From the IMG/VR virus record IMGVR_UViG_3300010367_000108, positions 1 to 29,844 of that record: DNA of 29,844 nt. The stretch is one strand, 5' to 3'. The notes below the pieces were generated by a model that worked only from the letters and a program-made list of their open reading frames with translations, had not been told where the DNA came from and ran no database searches. The position numbers and the translations under genes are program-made. Of the stretch, positions 6,062 to 13,404 are shown piece by piece (within the stretch, counting starts at the first letter, position 1; each line of letters opens with the position of its first letter). The DNA comes from a virus.

Positions 6062-6918
6062 TGGCCGAGTTCAAGCTTATTCCCACCGATCAGATCGTGG
6101 TTCCCGAGCGCCTGCGGGCGGTCGAGGAAGAGCATGCGCTTGCGATCGCTCAGAGCATTGTCCAACACGGCCTTATCAACCCGATCACAGTCCGCTCAAC
6201 ACCTGCGGCAAAGGGCGGCAACTGGACACTGGTTGCCGGGGCTCATCGGCTGCGGGCCTTTGAGCTGAATGGCGAGCCTGAAATCGAAGCCATTGTCGTC
6301 GATGGCGACAAGGACGAAGCTCAACTGATCGAGGTCACCGAAAATCTTTTCCGTAACGATCTTTCCGTTATGGACCGCGCAGTCTTCGTTCAAACATACC
6401 GCGACGTATGGGAAAGGAAGTACGGGAAGGTCGAGCCGGGTCGGCGGTCAAATTCCGTCAACTTGACGGAATTAATAGCCTGCGATGCGGACGTAAATGC
6501 ATTCGCGCAGCATGTGGCCGACCGTATGGGCATCTCCAGAAGTGCCATTGAGCGGCTTAATCGCATCGCTCAGAACCTGCATCCGATGCTCCGCACTCAG
6601 CTTCGCGGCACGCCTACGGCCGACAATCAGTCGATGCTCCTGAAGCTCGCCAAGGAAGGCCCGAAGCGGCAACAGCAGATTGCAGCCGCTCTCAAGAAAG
6701 AGCCCGACCTTTCTAAGGTGCTGGAGGCTGCGAAAGAGCCGCCACTAGAGGTTTCCGAGGCCGACAAGCAACGCGCCGTTCGCGTTGATCTCGATCGCGC
6801 CTGGAAGTCGGCCGATCGCATGACCAGAGTACTGTTTGTTTTCGACATGCTGGTCGAGGCCGGCGTTGCCGACGAGCTGCGCAATCAGGTCAAGCTGGCG
6901 ATGGAGAAGGCTCGATGA
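6061..6918 (+). CDS. ParB/Srx-like N-terminal domain protein, 285 aa
   Basis: The first 110 residues are a ParB-type domain: 'LIPTDQIVVPERLR', 'ALAIAQSIVQHGLINPITVR', 'LVAGAHRLRAFELNG' (nucleotide-binding box like ParB 'GERR.RA') and 'ENLFRNDLS' (like ParB 'EN.QRedL'). Residues 155-180 ('ADRMGISRSAIERLNRIAQ') resemble the ParB helix-turn-helix. The C-terminus is helical and charged. Chromosomal ParB proteins are CTP-dependent DNA clamps; related phage and plasmid proteins are regulators or nucleases. No ParA accompanies it. I start at the ATG 6061 (a GTG lies at 6058), and it overlaps the next gene by 4 nt. The position before the transposase suggests an early DNA-transaction role. Confidence 0.8.
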   Translation: MAEFKLIPTDQIVVPERLRAVEEEHALAIAQSIVQHGLINPITVRSTPAAKGGNWTLVAGAHRLRAFELNGEPEIEAIVVDGDKDEAQLIEVTENLFRNDLSVMDRAVFVQTYRDVWERKYGKVEPGRRSNSVNLTELIACDADVNAFAQHVADRMGISRSAIERLNRIAQNLHPMLRTQLRGTPTADNQSMLLKLAKEGPKRQQQIAAALKKEPDLSKVLEAAKEPPLEVSEADKQRAVRVDLDRAWKSADRMTRVLFVFDMLVEAGVADELRNQVKLAMEKAR

Positions 6919-7379
6919 AGACCGATCCGTCACAGCTCGACTTCTGGAGCCGCGAGATATTCCCGGTTCGCATGCCGGTCCAATCTATCGACGTCGACCG
7001 CTATCGCGCCAAGATCAAACGCGCGATGGCTCGAGCTATCCGCGAGTGCCCGCACGATCGTGCAACGATTGTTGCTCGCATGGCGCAGTATCTCGGGTTG
7101 GCGAACATCAGCAAGGCCGCACTCGATGCCTATACGGCGGAGAGTAAGACCGGTCACGATGTCACGCTAATCCGTTTCACTGCCTTTGTGCACGCCACGG
7201 GCGCCCTTTGGCTTTGGGATGAAGTCGCATCCATCCAGGGCGTCACCGTTCTGATCGGGGACGAAGCGCGCTTCGCGGAAATCGCCCGGCTTCGCCAAGA
7301 GCGCAAGCGCATCGAGGCGGAAATCCGCCGCCAGTCAGCCCGACCCGTCACCATAGCGAAGAGAGGCGGAAAGGCATGA
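6915..7379 (+). CDS. Conserved early phage protein, probable DNA-binding regulator, 154 aa
   Basis: The protein begins 'MKTDPSQLDFWSREIFPVR' and contains a helix-turn-helix-like stretch ('RATIVARMAQYLGLANISKA' then 'LDAYTAESKTGHDVTLIRF'). After that come a Trp-rich core ('GALWLWDE') and a long charged C-terminal helix ending in a basic tail. The N-terminal half resembles phage CII-like regulatory proteins found just before transposase A in other alphaproteobacterial Mu-like prophages; this is family knowledge plus inspection, not a search. It overlaps its neighbours by 4 nt on both sides, so it is made with the ParB-like protein and the transposase. Confidence 0.6.
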   Translation: MKTDPSQLDFWSREIFPVRMPVQSIDVDRYRAKIKRAMARAIRECPHDRATIVARMAQYLGLANISKAALDAYTAESKTGHDVTLIRFTAFVHATGALWLWDEVASIQGVTVLIGDEARFAEIARLRQERKRIEAEIRRQSARPVTIAKRGGKA

Positions 7380-9445
7380 GCGAATTTCTAACCTTCGGTG
7401 AACTCCTCGCCCTCTCCCTGCCAGGCCTACCCGGCTCACTCAGCGGCTTCGCCAAGAAAGCGAAGGCGGACGGCTGGCGTTCAAACCCTGCCCTCTTCTG
7501 CAAGGCGGCCGGCCGTGAAGGCGGTGGCGGCTTCAAGTATCACGTTTCGCTCTTGCCGAAAGAGGCCAGAGATCGGCTCACCTTCATCACCGCCGACACG
7601 ACCGAAGCGGAAACGAAGGCAGCGAAGGCTCGGAAGGAGGCCCTTTTGGCACGCTTCAACAGGCTCTCAAAGGACCATAAAGCCATCTGTGAAACGCGGC
7701 TGAAGGTGCTTCGTCGCGTCGAAGAGCTGGTGCGCGATCGTTCGATCCGCCGCGATGCCGCCGTTGCGATGGCCACATTTGATGCCGGTGTCCAGAAGTC
7801 AGCCTATTACGAATGGCGGAAGATGACCGAGGGCCTTGATCCCGAGGACCATCTGGCGGCGCTCGCTCCCGACTTTGCCGGAAACGATGGCACTGTTGCC
7901 GATCTGGCGGAATGCCATCCCAGGGCTTGGGAAGTCCTCACGTCGGATTATCTGCGTCCCGAGAAGCCTGCATTCTCCGCCTGCTATCGCCGCATGGCGA
8001 AAGCTGCCAAGCGCAATGGGTGGGAGCCTGTCCCTTCCGAGCGCACACTCCGTCGTCGGATGGAAGCCGAGGTTGGCAAGGCAGCAGCACTACTGAAGCG
8101 GCAGGGTAAGGACAAGGCAAGAACGCTGGTCCCGGCACAGCGCCGCAGCCGCGCGCACTTTCATGCCATGCAAGCCGTCAACATGGACGGGCACAAGATC
8201 GACGTGTTCGTTGATGTGCCCTGGAACAAGAAGCCGGTGCGCTTCTATCTCATTGGCATTCAGGATCTCTACTCCGGGCTGATCCTCTCGCATCGTTTGG
8301 CCGAGGCCGAAACGTGGGAAGCCGTGCGCCTGGTCATCGGGGGCATGGTCGAGCGCTACGGCATCCCCGAGACCATGTACATCGACAACGGCAAGGCCTT
8401 TGCCTCCAAATGGATCAGCGGCGACGCAGTGCAGCGCTTCCGGTTCAAGGTAAAACCAGAAGATCCTCGCGGCTTGCTCACCACGCTCGGCATCGATGTC
8501 CACTTCACCCGCCCATACGCCGGTCAGTCGAAGCCGATTGAGCGCGCCTGGCGCGATCTCGCCGAGGCGATCTCAAAGCATCCCTTCTGCAGCGGCGCGT
8601 ACACCGGCAACAAGCCGGACGCGAAGCCGGAAAACTACATGACGCGCGCGATCCCTTATGAGGACTTCCGCCGCCATGTCGCAGGGCAAATCGAGGACCA
8701 CAACGAGCAGCTAGGCCGCCGCGCTGAAAACTGCCGTGGCCGAAGCTTTATGCAGACCTTCGAGGCGAGCATGCACGCGTCATCCACGATCGTACGCCAG
8801 CCGACATCAGCCCAGGCGTCTCTTTGGCTCCTCGCTTCCGAGGCGATCAAGACCAAGAAGGGCAGCGGCGAAATTCATTACCAGGGCAACCGCTACTGGA
8901 ATGTCGCCCTCAACCAGTACGCGGGCGACAAGGTTGTGATCCGCTTCGATCCCGACGCTCTGCATCAGCCCGTCAAGGTTTATGACCTGAAAAGCCGTCT
9001 CATCTGCGAGGCGAAATGCATCGAGAATACGGGCTTCGACAATGTCGATGACGCCCGTATGCAGGCCCGCCTGGTGAAGAACCATATCAAGGCAGTACGG
9101 CAGGTCGCCGATGCCCACGCCACGCTCACGGCGCAGCAGCTCGGCGAAATCTACTCCCGAGGCGACAAGCCGAAAGCTGAACCGGAGAAAGTCCGGCCCA
9201 CGGTCACACGCCTGGTCACCAGCGGCAACCTTGCCCTGGCACCCACCCAAGCGCCCGCCGACGCCATCAGCGAGCAGCATTTTGAAACCTTATTCTCCCG
9301 CGCCCTGGGCATCGTCCAGGCCAACGGGGTCATTGAATTTCCTTCGGGAAATACGCCGGTGAGTACTGCGTCCGGCGTCCATGTAGAGCCGAAAAGTAAT
9401 GCGTACGGTTCCGGAAAAAAGAAGGGCGGGAAATCCCGCCCATAA
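7376..9445 (+). CDS. A: Mu-type DDE transposase (MuA homologue), 689 aa
   Basis: The N-terminal 70 residues form the Mu-type winged-helix DNA-binding domain ('FLTFGELLALSLPGLPGS ... FKYHVSLLPKEAR'). Residues 90-250 correspond to the end-binding region. The RNase H-like core carries the catalytic triad Asp271 ('NMDGHKIDVFV'), Asp337 ('MYIDNGKAF') and Glu389 ('KPIERAW'), with spacings of 66 and 52 residues against 67 and 56 in MuA. The mu-transposase C-terminal beta-barrel and a Lys/Arg-rich tail follow. It joins the phage ends and transfers them to target DNA for both integration and replication. It is slightly longer than MuA (663 aa), with all catalytic residues present. Confidence 0.95.
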   Translation: MSEFLTFGELLALSLPGLPGSLSGFAKKAKADGWRSNPALFCKAAGREGGGGFKYHVSLLPKEARDRLTFITADTTEAETKAAKARKEALLARFNRLSKDHKAICETRLKVLRRVEELVRDRSIRRDAAVAMATFDAGVQKSAYYEWRKMTEGLDPEDHLAALAPDFAGNDGTVADLAECHPRAWEVLTSDYLRPEKPAFSACYRRMAKAAKRNGWEPVPSERTLRRRMEAEVGKAAALLKRQGKDKARTLVPAQRRSRAHFHAMQAVNMDGHKIDVFVDVPWNKKPVRFYLIGIQDLYSGLILSHRLAEAETWEAVRLVIGGMVERYGIPETMYIDNGKAFASKWISGDAVQRFRFKVKPEDPRGLLTTLGIDVHFTRPYAGQSKPIERAWRDLAEAISKHPFCSGAYTGNKPDAKPENYMTRAIPYEDFRRHVAGQIEDHNEQLGRRAENCRGRSFMQTFEASMHASSTIVRQPTSAQASLWLLASEAIKTKKGSGEIHYQGNRYWNVALNQYAGDKVVIRFDPDALHQPVKVYDLKSRLICEAKCIENTGFDNVDDARMQARLVKNHIKAVRQVADAHATLTAQQLGEIYSRGDKPKAEPEKVRPTVTRLVTSGNLALAPTQAPADAISEQHFETLFSRALGIVQANGVIEFPSGNTPVSTASGVHVEPKSNAYGSGKKKGGKSRP
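9415..9441 (-). terminator. Leftward terminator inside the end of the transposase gene
   Basis: GGGCGGG (9424-9430), loop AAAT and CCCGCCC (9435-9441) form a perfect 7-bp stem. On the minus strand it is followed by TTCTTTTTT (9423 to 9415), the mark of an intrinsic terminator. On the plus strand no T-run follows, though the stem could still slow transcription or protect the mRNA between A and B. The stem encodes the Lys-Gly-Gly-Lys-Ser-Arg-Pro tail of the transposase. Confidence 0.6.
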
Positions 9446-9479
9446 TCAGCCCCGAAGGGCATCCACGGAGCCATTTTAA

Positions 9480-10505
9480 ATGAACATGTATAACAGCACA
9501 AGCCAGCTCAAAACTTGGGATCGCCCATCGCGCACTCCCGAAGTTGGTGGGAACAAGTCTAGGGCCGATGTCGATCTGTGGCTTACACTCATCGACCGCA
9601 TCATTGCCGTTGGAAAGACCTACGGATGGACGAAGGCCGAGGTCGCAAGGCGTATCGACATGCCGGATGGCACCTTCAGCCAGTATTATTCTGGCAAGTA
9701 TGAGGGTCGCCTGGACAGCTTGAACGAGAAGGTCGCGCAATGGCTCGACGCTCTTCAGGAAACCGCTGGCATCGCGGCAGCGATCCCACAGTCGCCACCC
9801 TACATGCCCCTGCGTGGTTCGATTGAGATCATCGAAACGCTGACTTGGGCGCAGGTTGCTCCCGATTTCGTAATGATCACTCTCGGCGCGGGGATGGGCA
9901 AGACAGCGACATGCCGTCAGTTTGCCCGCACGCGCCCGCTCGTCTTCCACACCACGGTCACGGAAAGCACAAAAACCGTCCATGGTATGCTGGTGGAATT
10001 GGCGGAACAGTTGGAGGTCCGCGAGCATAATCCCGCACGCTTGGCCCGCGCCATCGGCATGCGACTGCGTAGATCGGGTGGCGGAACGCTTCTGATCGTC
10101 GATGAAGGTCAGCACCTTGACGACGCGGCGCTCAATCAGTTGCGCTACTTCGTCGACGTGTATGAATGCGGCGTTGCCATCGTCGGCAACTCGGAAGTCT
10201 ACAGCCGCTTCACCAAGCATCGGAGCGACCGTTCCTATGCCCAGCTCAAAAGCCGCATTGGCAAGCGCCTTCATCGCACGCAGCCATACGACGACGACTT
10301 GGCAACCTGCATTGCCGCCTGGAACGTCACCGATCCGACCTGCGTCAAGTTTCTGACAGGCGTCGGCATGAAGGGCGGCGCGTTTCGTCAGATCGACAAA
10401 ACCATGCGAATGGCGACCATGGCCGCGATCGGTGAAGGCAGCAATGTCGAGCTTCGGCACATCCAGTCCGCCTGGAAGATGCGCGATGTGGAGGACATGG
10501 CATGA
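9480..10505 (+). CDS. B: AAA+ transposition activator (MuB homologue), 341 aa
   Basis: Residues 34-95 form a helix-turn-helix domain ('WTKAEVARRIDMPDGTFSQY'), as at the N-terminus of MuB. The AAA+ module has Walker A 'GAGMGKT' at 136-142 and Walker B 'LLIVDE' at 204-209, and a sensor-like 'VAIVGNSEVYSRF' follows. In Mu, B polymerises on DNA with ATP, selects target DNA, stimulates A and gives target immunity. Length (341 against 312 aa in Mu) and position directly after A agree. The start is ATG 9480 or 9486; a GGAG lies about 10 nt upstream. It overlaps the next gene by 4 nt. Confidence 0.92.
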   Translation: MNMYNSTSQLKTWDRPSRTPEVGGNKSRADVDLWLTLIDRIIAVGKTYGWTKAEVARRIDMPDGTFSQYYSGKYEGRLDSLNEKVAQWLDALQETAGIAAAIPQSPPYMPLRGSIEIIETLTWAQVAPDFVMITLGAGMGKTATCRQFARTRPLVFHTTVTESTKTVHGMLVELAEQLEVREHNPARLARAIGMRLRRSGGGTLLIVDEGQHLDDAALNQLRYFVDVYECGVAIVGNSEVYSRFTKHRSDRSYAQLKSRIGKRLHRTQPYDDDLATCIAAWNVTDPTCVKFLTGVGMKGGAFRQIDKTMRMATMAAIGEGSNVELRHIQSAWKMRDVEDMA

Positions 10506-10786
10506 TGTCACTCGCCACGGAGCTGTTCGCCATCGCTGACGATCTTCGGGAAAAGTCGAAGACTTGCGCCAATCTTGGCCCGGACCAGCTCGATGACCTC
10601 TCCACATTTCTGACGGCGCTGGCACGTCTTGCGCACAATCAGGAGCAGGAGCTTTCAGTATTCCGGCTTGCCGAGGCCGGCGAAGTCGGCCGTGCGGTCG
10701 TCAATGATCTCGCCACCCAGGCATTGGGCAATCTCATGATCGGGGACACCAAGATCATCCGGCCGGATTTCGGGAGGAAGGGATGA
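10502..10786 (+). CDS. Early hypothetical protein, 94 aa
   Basis: ATG at 10502 overlaps the stop of the B gene, and the stop overlaps the following start (ATGA), so the gene is embedded in the early operon. The product is mostly helical ('LATELFAIADDLREKSKTCA', 'LDDLSTFLTALARLAHNQEQ') and acidic, without motifs. The first of a trio of small unknown genes where Mu carries kil, gam and the other semi-essential early genes; no sequence resemblance to Kil or Gam was seen. Confidence 0.65.
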   Translation: MMSLATELFAIADDLREKSKTCANLGPDQLDDLSTFLTALARLAHNQEQELSVFRLAEAGEVGRAVVNDLATQALGNLMIGDTKIIRPDFGRKG

Positions 10787-11040
10787 TCCGTTCCTCACAG
10801 AAGCTGTCGACACTGCGCGATGCGATGCGGGGCCACGCGTTTTTCGGCGGATCGATATCGGCGGATATTGCCATAGATATTTGCCAGTTGCTCGATTACG
10901 TCATTGCCGATTGTGAGAATATGGAAAAGCGGCTGGCCGGCGATCTGCCGGTCACCGCCGACACGGACGACGGCAAGGTCATTTCGCTTGCCCCTCGCGC
11001 ATTCTCAGCTGGTGAACCACAGTTGGGAGAGCGCCCATGA
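10783..11040 (+). CDS. Early hypothetical protein, 85 aa
   Basis: The second small gene of the trio is joined to both neighbours by 4-nt ATGA overlaps. The first 50 residues are helical, with a Gly-rich turn ('GHAFFGGSISADIAIDICQL'). The remainder is polar and probably disordered. No domain, signal peptide or membrane segment was found. The tight coupling argues that it is a real gene, although nothing in the sequence shows its job. Confidence 0.6.
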   Translation: MIRSSQKLSTLRDAMRGHAFFGGSISADIAIDICQLLDYVIADCENMEKRLAGDLPVTADTDDGKVISLAPRAFSAGEPQLGERP

Positions 11041-11318
11041 AATCCGGCGTCCTCACGATCCGGCTGTCTGATGCCGCCAACGTCGCGACGGAGCTCACCT
11101 TCGCTCTGGTGAAGCAACAGCGCATCGAACCAACGCCGCAGCTTGGCCTCCCGTCCGTCAACGACGCGATCGTCGATGTGATCTCCGCATGCAACCGCGT
11201 GGACGCCTCGCAGACCGCGCGTGCCGAGCAAGCCGCTCTCCGCGCCCTGGTGCTGGCCGCAAGCAAATTGCGGCTCGCCTACTCAGCCAAGAAAACCTTC
11301 CAGCACAGCAAAGGCTAA
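11037..11318 (+). CDS. Early hypothetical protein, 93 aa
   Basis: The third small gene overlaps the preceding stop by 4 nt and ends 4 nt before the DUF3164 start. The product is helical, with an Ala-rich centre ('AEQAALRALVLAASKLRLAY') and a basic C-terminus, and is probably soluble. No family is recognised. It belongs to the early operon by position and spacing. Confidence 0.6.
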   Translation: MKSGVLTIRLSDAANVATELTFALVKQQRIEPTPQLGLPSVNDAIVDVISACNRVDASQTARAEQAALRALVLAASKLRLAYSAKKTFQHSKG

Positions 11319-11322
11319 AGCC

Positions 11323-11976
11323 ATGAACGCAGTCATTCTCGAAGATAAACCAGAAACCGGCCTCGTCCTTGTCAACGGTAACAGCTACATGCCCGATGCC
11401 AAGGGCAATCTTGTGCCTCTGGAGATGATCACAGCAGCGGATAAGCTGCAGGATGAGGTGGTGCGAAAGATCATTAGCTTTGCCGACGATCTGTCGGCTC
11501 AGATTGCACGGTTCCGAGGTCACACTATGACCGATCTGGGCGACTTCGACGCGTTGCTGGCACAGGAATACAACACCAAGATCGGCGGTGCCAAAGGCAA
11601 TCGCACCTATCAGACATTCGATGGTCTGATGAAGGTCACCGTGCAGGTGGCGGATTTCATCGACTTCGGCCCGCAGCTCCAAATCGCAAAGAAGCTACTC
11701 GACGAGTGCTTGAACGAATGGGCTGCAGATAGCCGCCCCGAAATCCGTGCCATCATCACTCGCGCCTTCAACACCGACAAGGAAGGGAAGGTCAACCGCG
11801 CGGAAATCTTCATGTTGCTCCGAATGGACATTGCAGACGAGCGCTGGACCAATGCGATGCAGGCAATCCGCGATGCCATGCGTATCACCGGCAGCAAGGA
11901 ATACGTGCGCTTTTACAAGCGCACTGCGATTAGCGAGAGCTGGAAATCTGTCACGATCGATCTAGCAAAAGTGTGA
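11323..11976 (+). CDS. DUF3164 family protein, 217 aa
   Basis: The product matches the look of DUF3164 proteins found in early regions of many Mu-like phages: an N-terminal 'GNSYMPDAKGNLVPLEMI', a long helix ('LQDEVVRKIISFADDLSAQI'), a core 'GGAKGNRTYQTFDGLMKVTV', and a C-terminal 'NKxxxRMDIADERWTNAMQA'-like helical part ending 'YVRFYKR'. The biochemical role of the family is unknown. I use the ATG at 11323 (AAGG upstream) rather than the longer frame from 11221, which would overlap the previous gene by about 100 nt. Confidence 0.8.
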   Translation: MNAVILEDKPETGLVLVNGNSYMPDAKGNLVPLEMITAADKLQDEVVRKIISFADDLSAQIARFRGHTMTDLGDFDALLAQEYNTKIGGAKGNRTYQTFDGLMKVTVQVADFIDFGPQLQIAKKLLDECLNEWAADSRPEIRAIITRAFNTDKEGKVNRAEIFMLLRMDIADERWTNAMQAIRDAMRITGSKEYVRFYKRTAISESWKSVTIDLAKV

Positions 11977-11985
11977 GGAGAGGCG

Positions 11986-13404
11986 ATGTCGAGCATCCAA
12001 TCACGCAATTTCAATCTTCCATTCATAGAGATCGATCGGCACCCAGAGACCTGTAAAGACTGCCTCAAAGCCCCGCGTTTGACCGGCCCTTATGATCGCC
12101 TTGGTGATTGTCCGGTTCTTCTACCACGATGGGCGAAGACGAGTGAGGACATGTCCTTCAGGAAATTCGGCATACTGCTCACCCAGTTTGTAAAGGTGGT
12201 CCAACAAAGTTCCAAATTCCGTTCGGAAAACAAGCAGCCGAGCGAGCACGCTATGCATATCCATTTGTCTCATCTCAAAGTAGCGACGCATGCCCTCACC
12301 GTCACCGGCCGATGCCAAGAGCCGCTCAATCACTGGCAACAGCTCCCTGATCATAAAAACCTGCAATCTATCGCATTGGCTACTCAGAGTTCCATTGAAC
12401 AATTCGCGTCCCGCTTTGAAATCCGGTCGATCGAGGATGCTTTGGATTTCGATTATTCCGGACTTCCACAATATGCTGCTCGCGCACACTTTCTGAAAGT
12501 TTTCAAACGTAAGTGTTGGGCGCTCTGCAGGTGGTGGCAACATCATTTTCTTGATTGCCATATCCAAATCTCGGACCTGCGGTATGAGCGCTCGCTCTAC
12601 CATCAAGTAATCACGCCGGCTCGCAGCGAAAAGCGCTTCGCGATGTTGCTCTGCAGCATTCATAAGCGATTGATGATGCTGAACCGCCGCGCTTCTCAGC
12701 GACTTCTCATGCCTCTCCGTTTCGGCCCTGTCCGACACGCGCATCTGATAAACCGTGATGCCCGCACCGATGATGGCGAGCACACCAGTGATGAGCGTTT
12801 GGTAATTATAGAGGAAGGTTGTGAAGCCAGAAGCGAAAGGCTTGAAGTCCTTAGCTTGAGCCTGCCAGCCCACGATCGCCGGCGGAATCAACGCCATGGC
12901 AACCACCAGGAGGGCGAACACGATGAGCGCATGTTTGATGTGGGGTTGCATTTGCGTTCAACATCCTCGGTTCATAACCATACTCGCTTGGGTGGCAGGG
13001 AGTTTGTCAATGCCAAGTCGTATCTGCGGCAATTGCACAATGCAACGGTCTGGCAGCCGAACGGAAACCGCATAGCGCTGCTCGCTAAGACAGCAATCAC
13101 TTCCTCCGTTAGCCCTAAAACCACGACATTGACTCGAAAGGCCGCCGCGATGGGACTTACCGCTATTGTTGTGGATGCAAATTGCCCGATCGCAGATGGC
13201 ATCCCCTTTGATGATACCCTCGGTTTCAGCCGCAGACAGATCCAATTGCTGAAAGCCCGTCGCATCCTCTTTAATACGCGGTTCCGCGATGAGGCCGGCG
13301 ATCGCTGGTATGGCGGCGTCATCATCGCCACCGACCTTGATGCCGCCAGGGCTGTTGCCTTCGGGCGTGGCCTTGGCGAGGAAGTATTGGGGGAGCTGGT
13401 ATGA
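11986..13404 (+). CDS. Long open frame, 472 codons; only its two ends look like real coding sequence
   Basis: ATG 11986 follows an excellent ribosome site (GGAGAGG). Codons 1-45 read like a small Cys protein (Cys23-x2-Cys26, Cys42: 'ETCKDCLKAP', 'GDCPVLL'). From codon 46 to about 322 the frame is rich in His, Arg, Ser and Cys and lies exactly antisense to a convincing membrane protein gene (12121-12951, minus). The last 85 codons again look phage-like and are listed separately from 13150. The likeliest history is that a minus-strand cargo gene was inserted and truncated a small zinc-binding gene, leaving the frame open by chance. A true 472-aa protein is unlikely but not excluded. Confidence 0.25.
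   Translation: MSSIQSRNFNLPFIEIDRHPETCKDCLKAPRLTGPYDRLGDCPVLLPRWAKTSEDMSFRKFGILLTQFVKVVQQSSKFRSENKQPSEHAMHIHLSHLKVATHALTVTGRCQEPLNHWQQLPDHKNLQSIALATQSSIEQFASRFEIRSIEDALDFDYSGLPQYAARAHFLKVFKRKCWALCRWWQHHFLDCHIQISDLRYERSLYHQVITPARSEKRFAMLLCSIHKRLMMLNRRASQRLLMPLRFGPVRHAHLINRDARTDDGEHTSDERLVIIEEGCEARSERLEVLSLSLPAHDRRRNQRHGNHQEGEHDERMFDVGLHLRSTSSVHNHTRLGGREFVNAKSYLRQLHNATVWQPNGNRIALLAKTAITSSVSPKTTTLTRKAAAMGLTAIVVDANCPIADGIPFDDTLGFSRRQIQLLKARRILFNTRFRDEAGDRWYGGVIIATDLDAARAVAFGRGLGEEVLGELV
12121..12951 (-). CDS. Two-TM membrane protein with cytoplasmic coiled coil, 276 aa; probable prophage cargo gene
   Basis: This is the only leftward gene inside the rightward phage operons. Residues 8-28 ('ALIVFALLVVAMALIPPAIV') and about 48-68 ('LITGVLAIIGAGITVYQM') are membrane helices. 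Residues 72-115 are a charged, probably coiled-coil stretch with repeated Ala, His, Glu and Arg, and the remaining 160 residues are helical and probably cytoplasmic. The base composition is visibly lower in GC than that of its neighbours, a sign of separate origin. Genes in opposite orientation with their own promoter (morons) are typically expressed from the prophage and often serve host fitness, phage exclusion or defence. No known family was recognised. The promoter should lie within 12952-13149. Confidence 0.7.
   Translation of the reverse strand: MQPHIKHALIVFALLVVAMALIPPAIVGWQAQAKDFKPFASGFTTFLYNYQTLITGVLAIIGAGITVYQMRVSDRAETERHEKSLRSAAVQHHQSLMNAAEQHREALFAASRRDYLMVERALIPQVRDLDMAIKKMMLPPPAERPTLTFENFQKVCASSILWKSGIIEIQSILDRPDFKAGRELFNGTLSSQCDRLQVFMIRELLPVIERLLASAGDGEGMRRYFEMRQMDMHSVLARLLVFRTEFGTLLDHLYKLGEQYAEFPEGHVLTRLRPSW
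13150..13404 (+). CDS. Small phage protein, 84 aa
   Basis: ATG at 13150 with GAAAGG about 9 nt upstream starts 'MGLTAIVVDANCPIADGIPF' and continues 'FSRRQIQLLKARRILFNTRF', 'GDRWYGGVIIATDLDAARAV' and 'GRGLGEEVLGEL'. The residue pattern is of good coding quality. The stop overlaps the gemA start by 4 nt, which ties it to the phage operon. It shares its frame with the long ORF from 11986; I favour an independent start after the inserted cargo gene. No family name is known to me. Confidence 0.6.
   Translation: MGLTAIVVDANCPIADGIPFDDTLGFSRRQIQLLKARRILFNTRFRDEAGDRWYGGVIIATDLDAARAVAFGRGLGEEVLGELV

Noticed and set aside
9330-10625. 431-codon minus-strand open frame across the A/B boundary
   Set aside because: It is antisense to the MuB-type ATPase with its Walker motifs and to the end of the transposase. 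Its composition is that of a mirror frame in high-GC DNA, and it has no domain.
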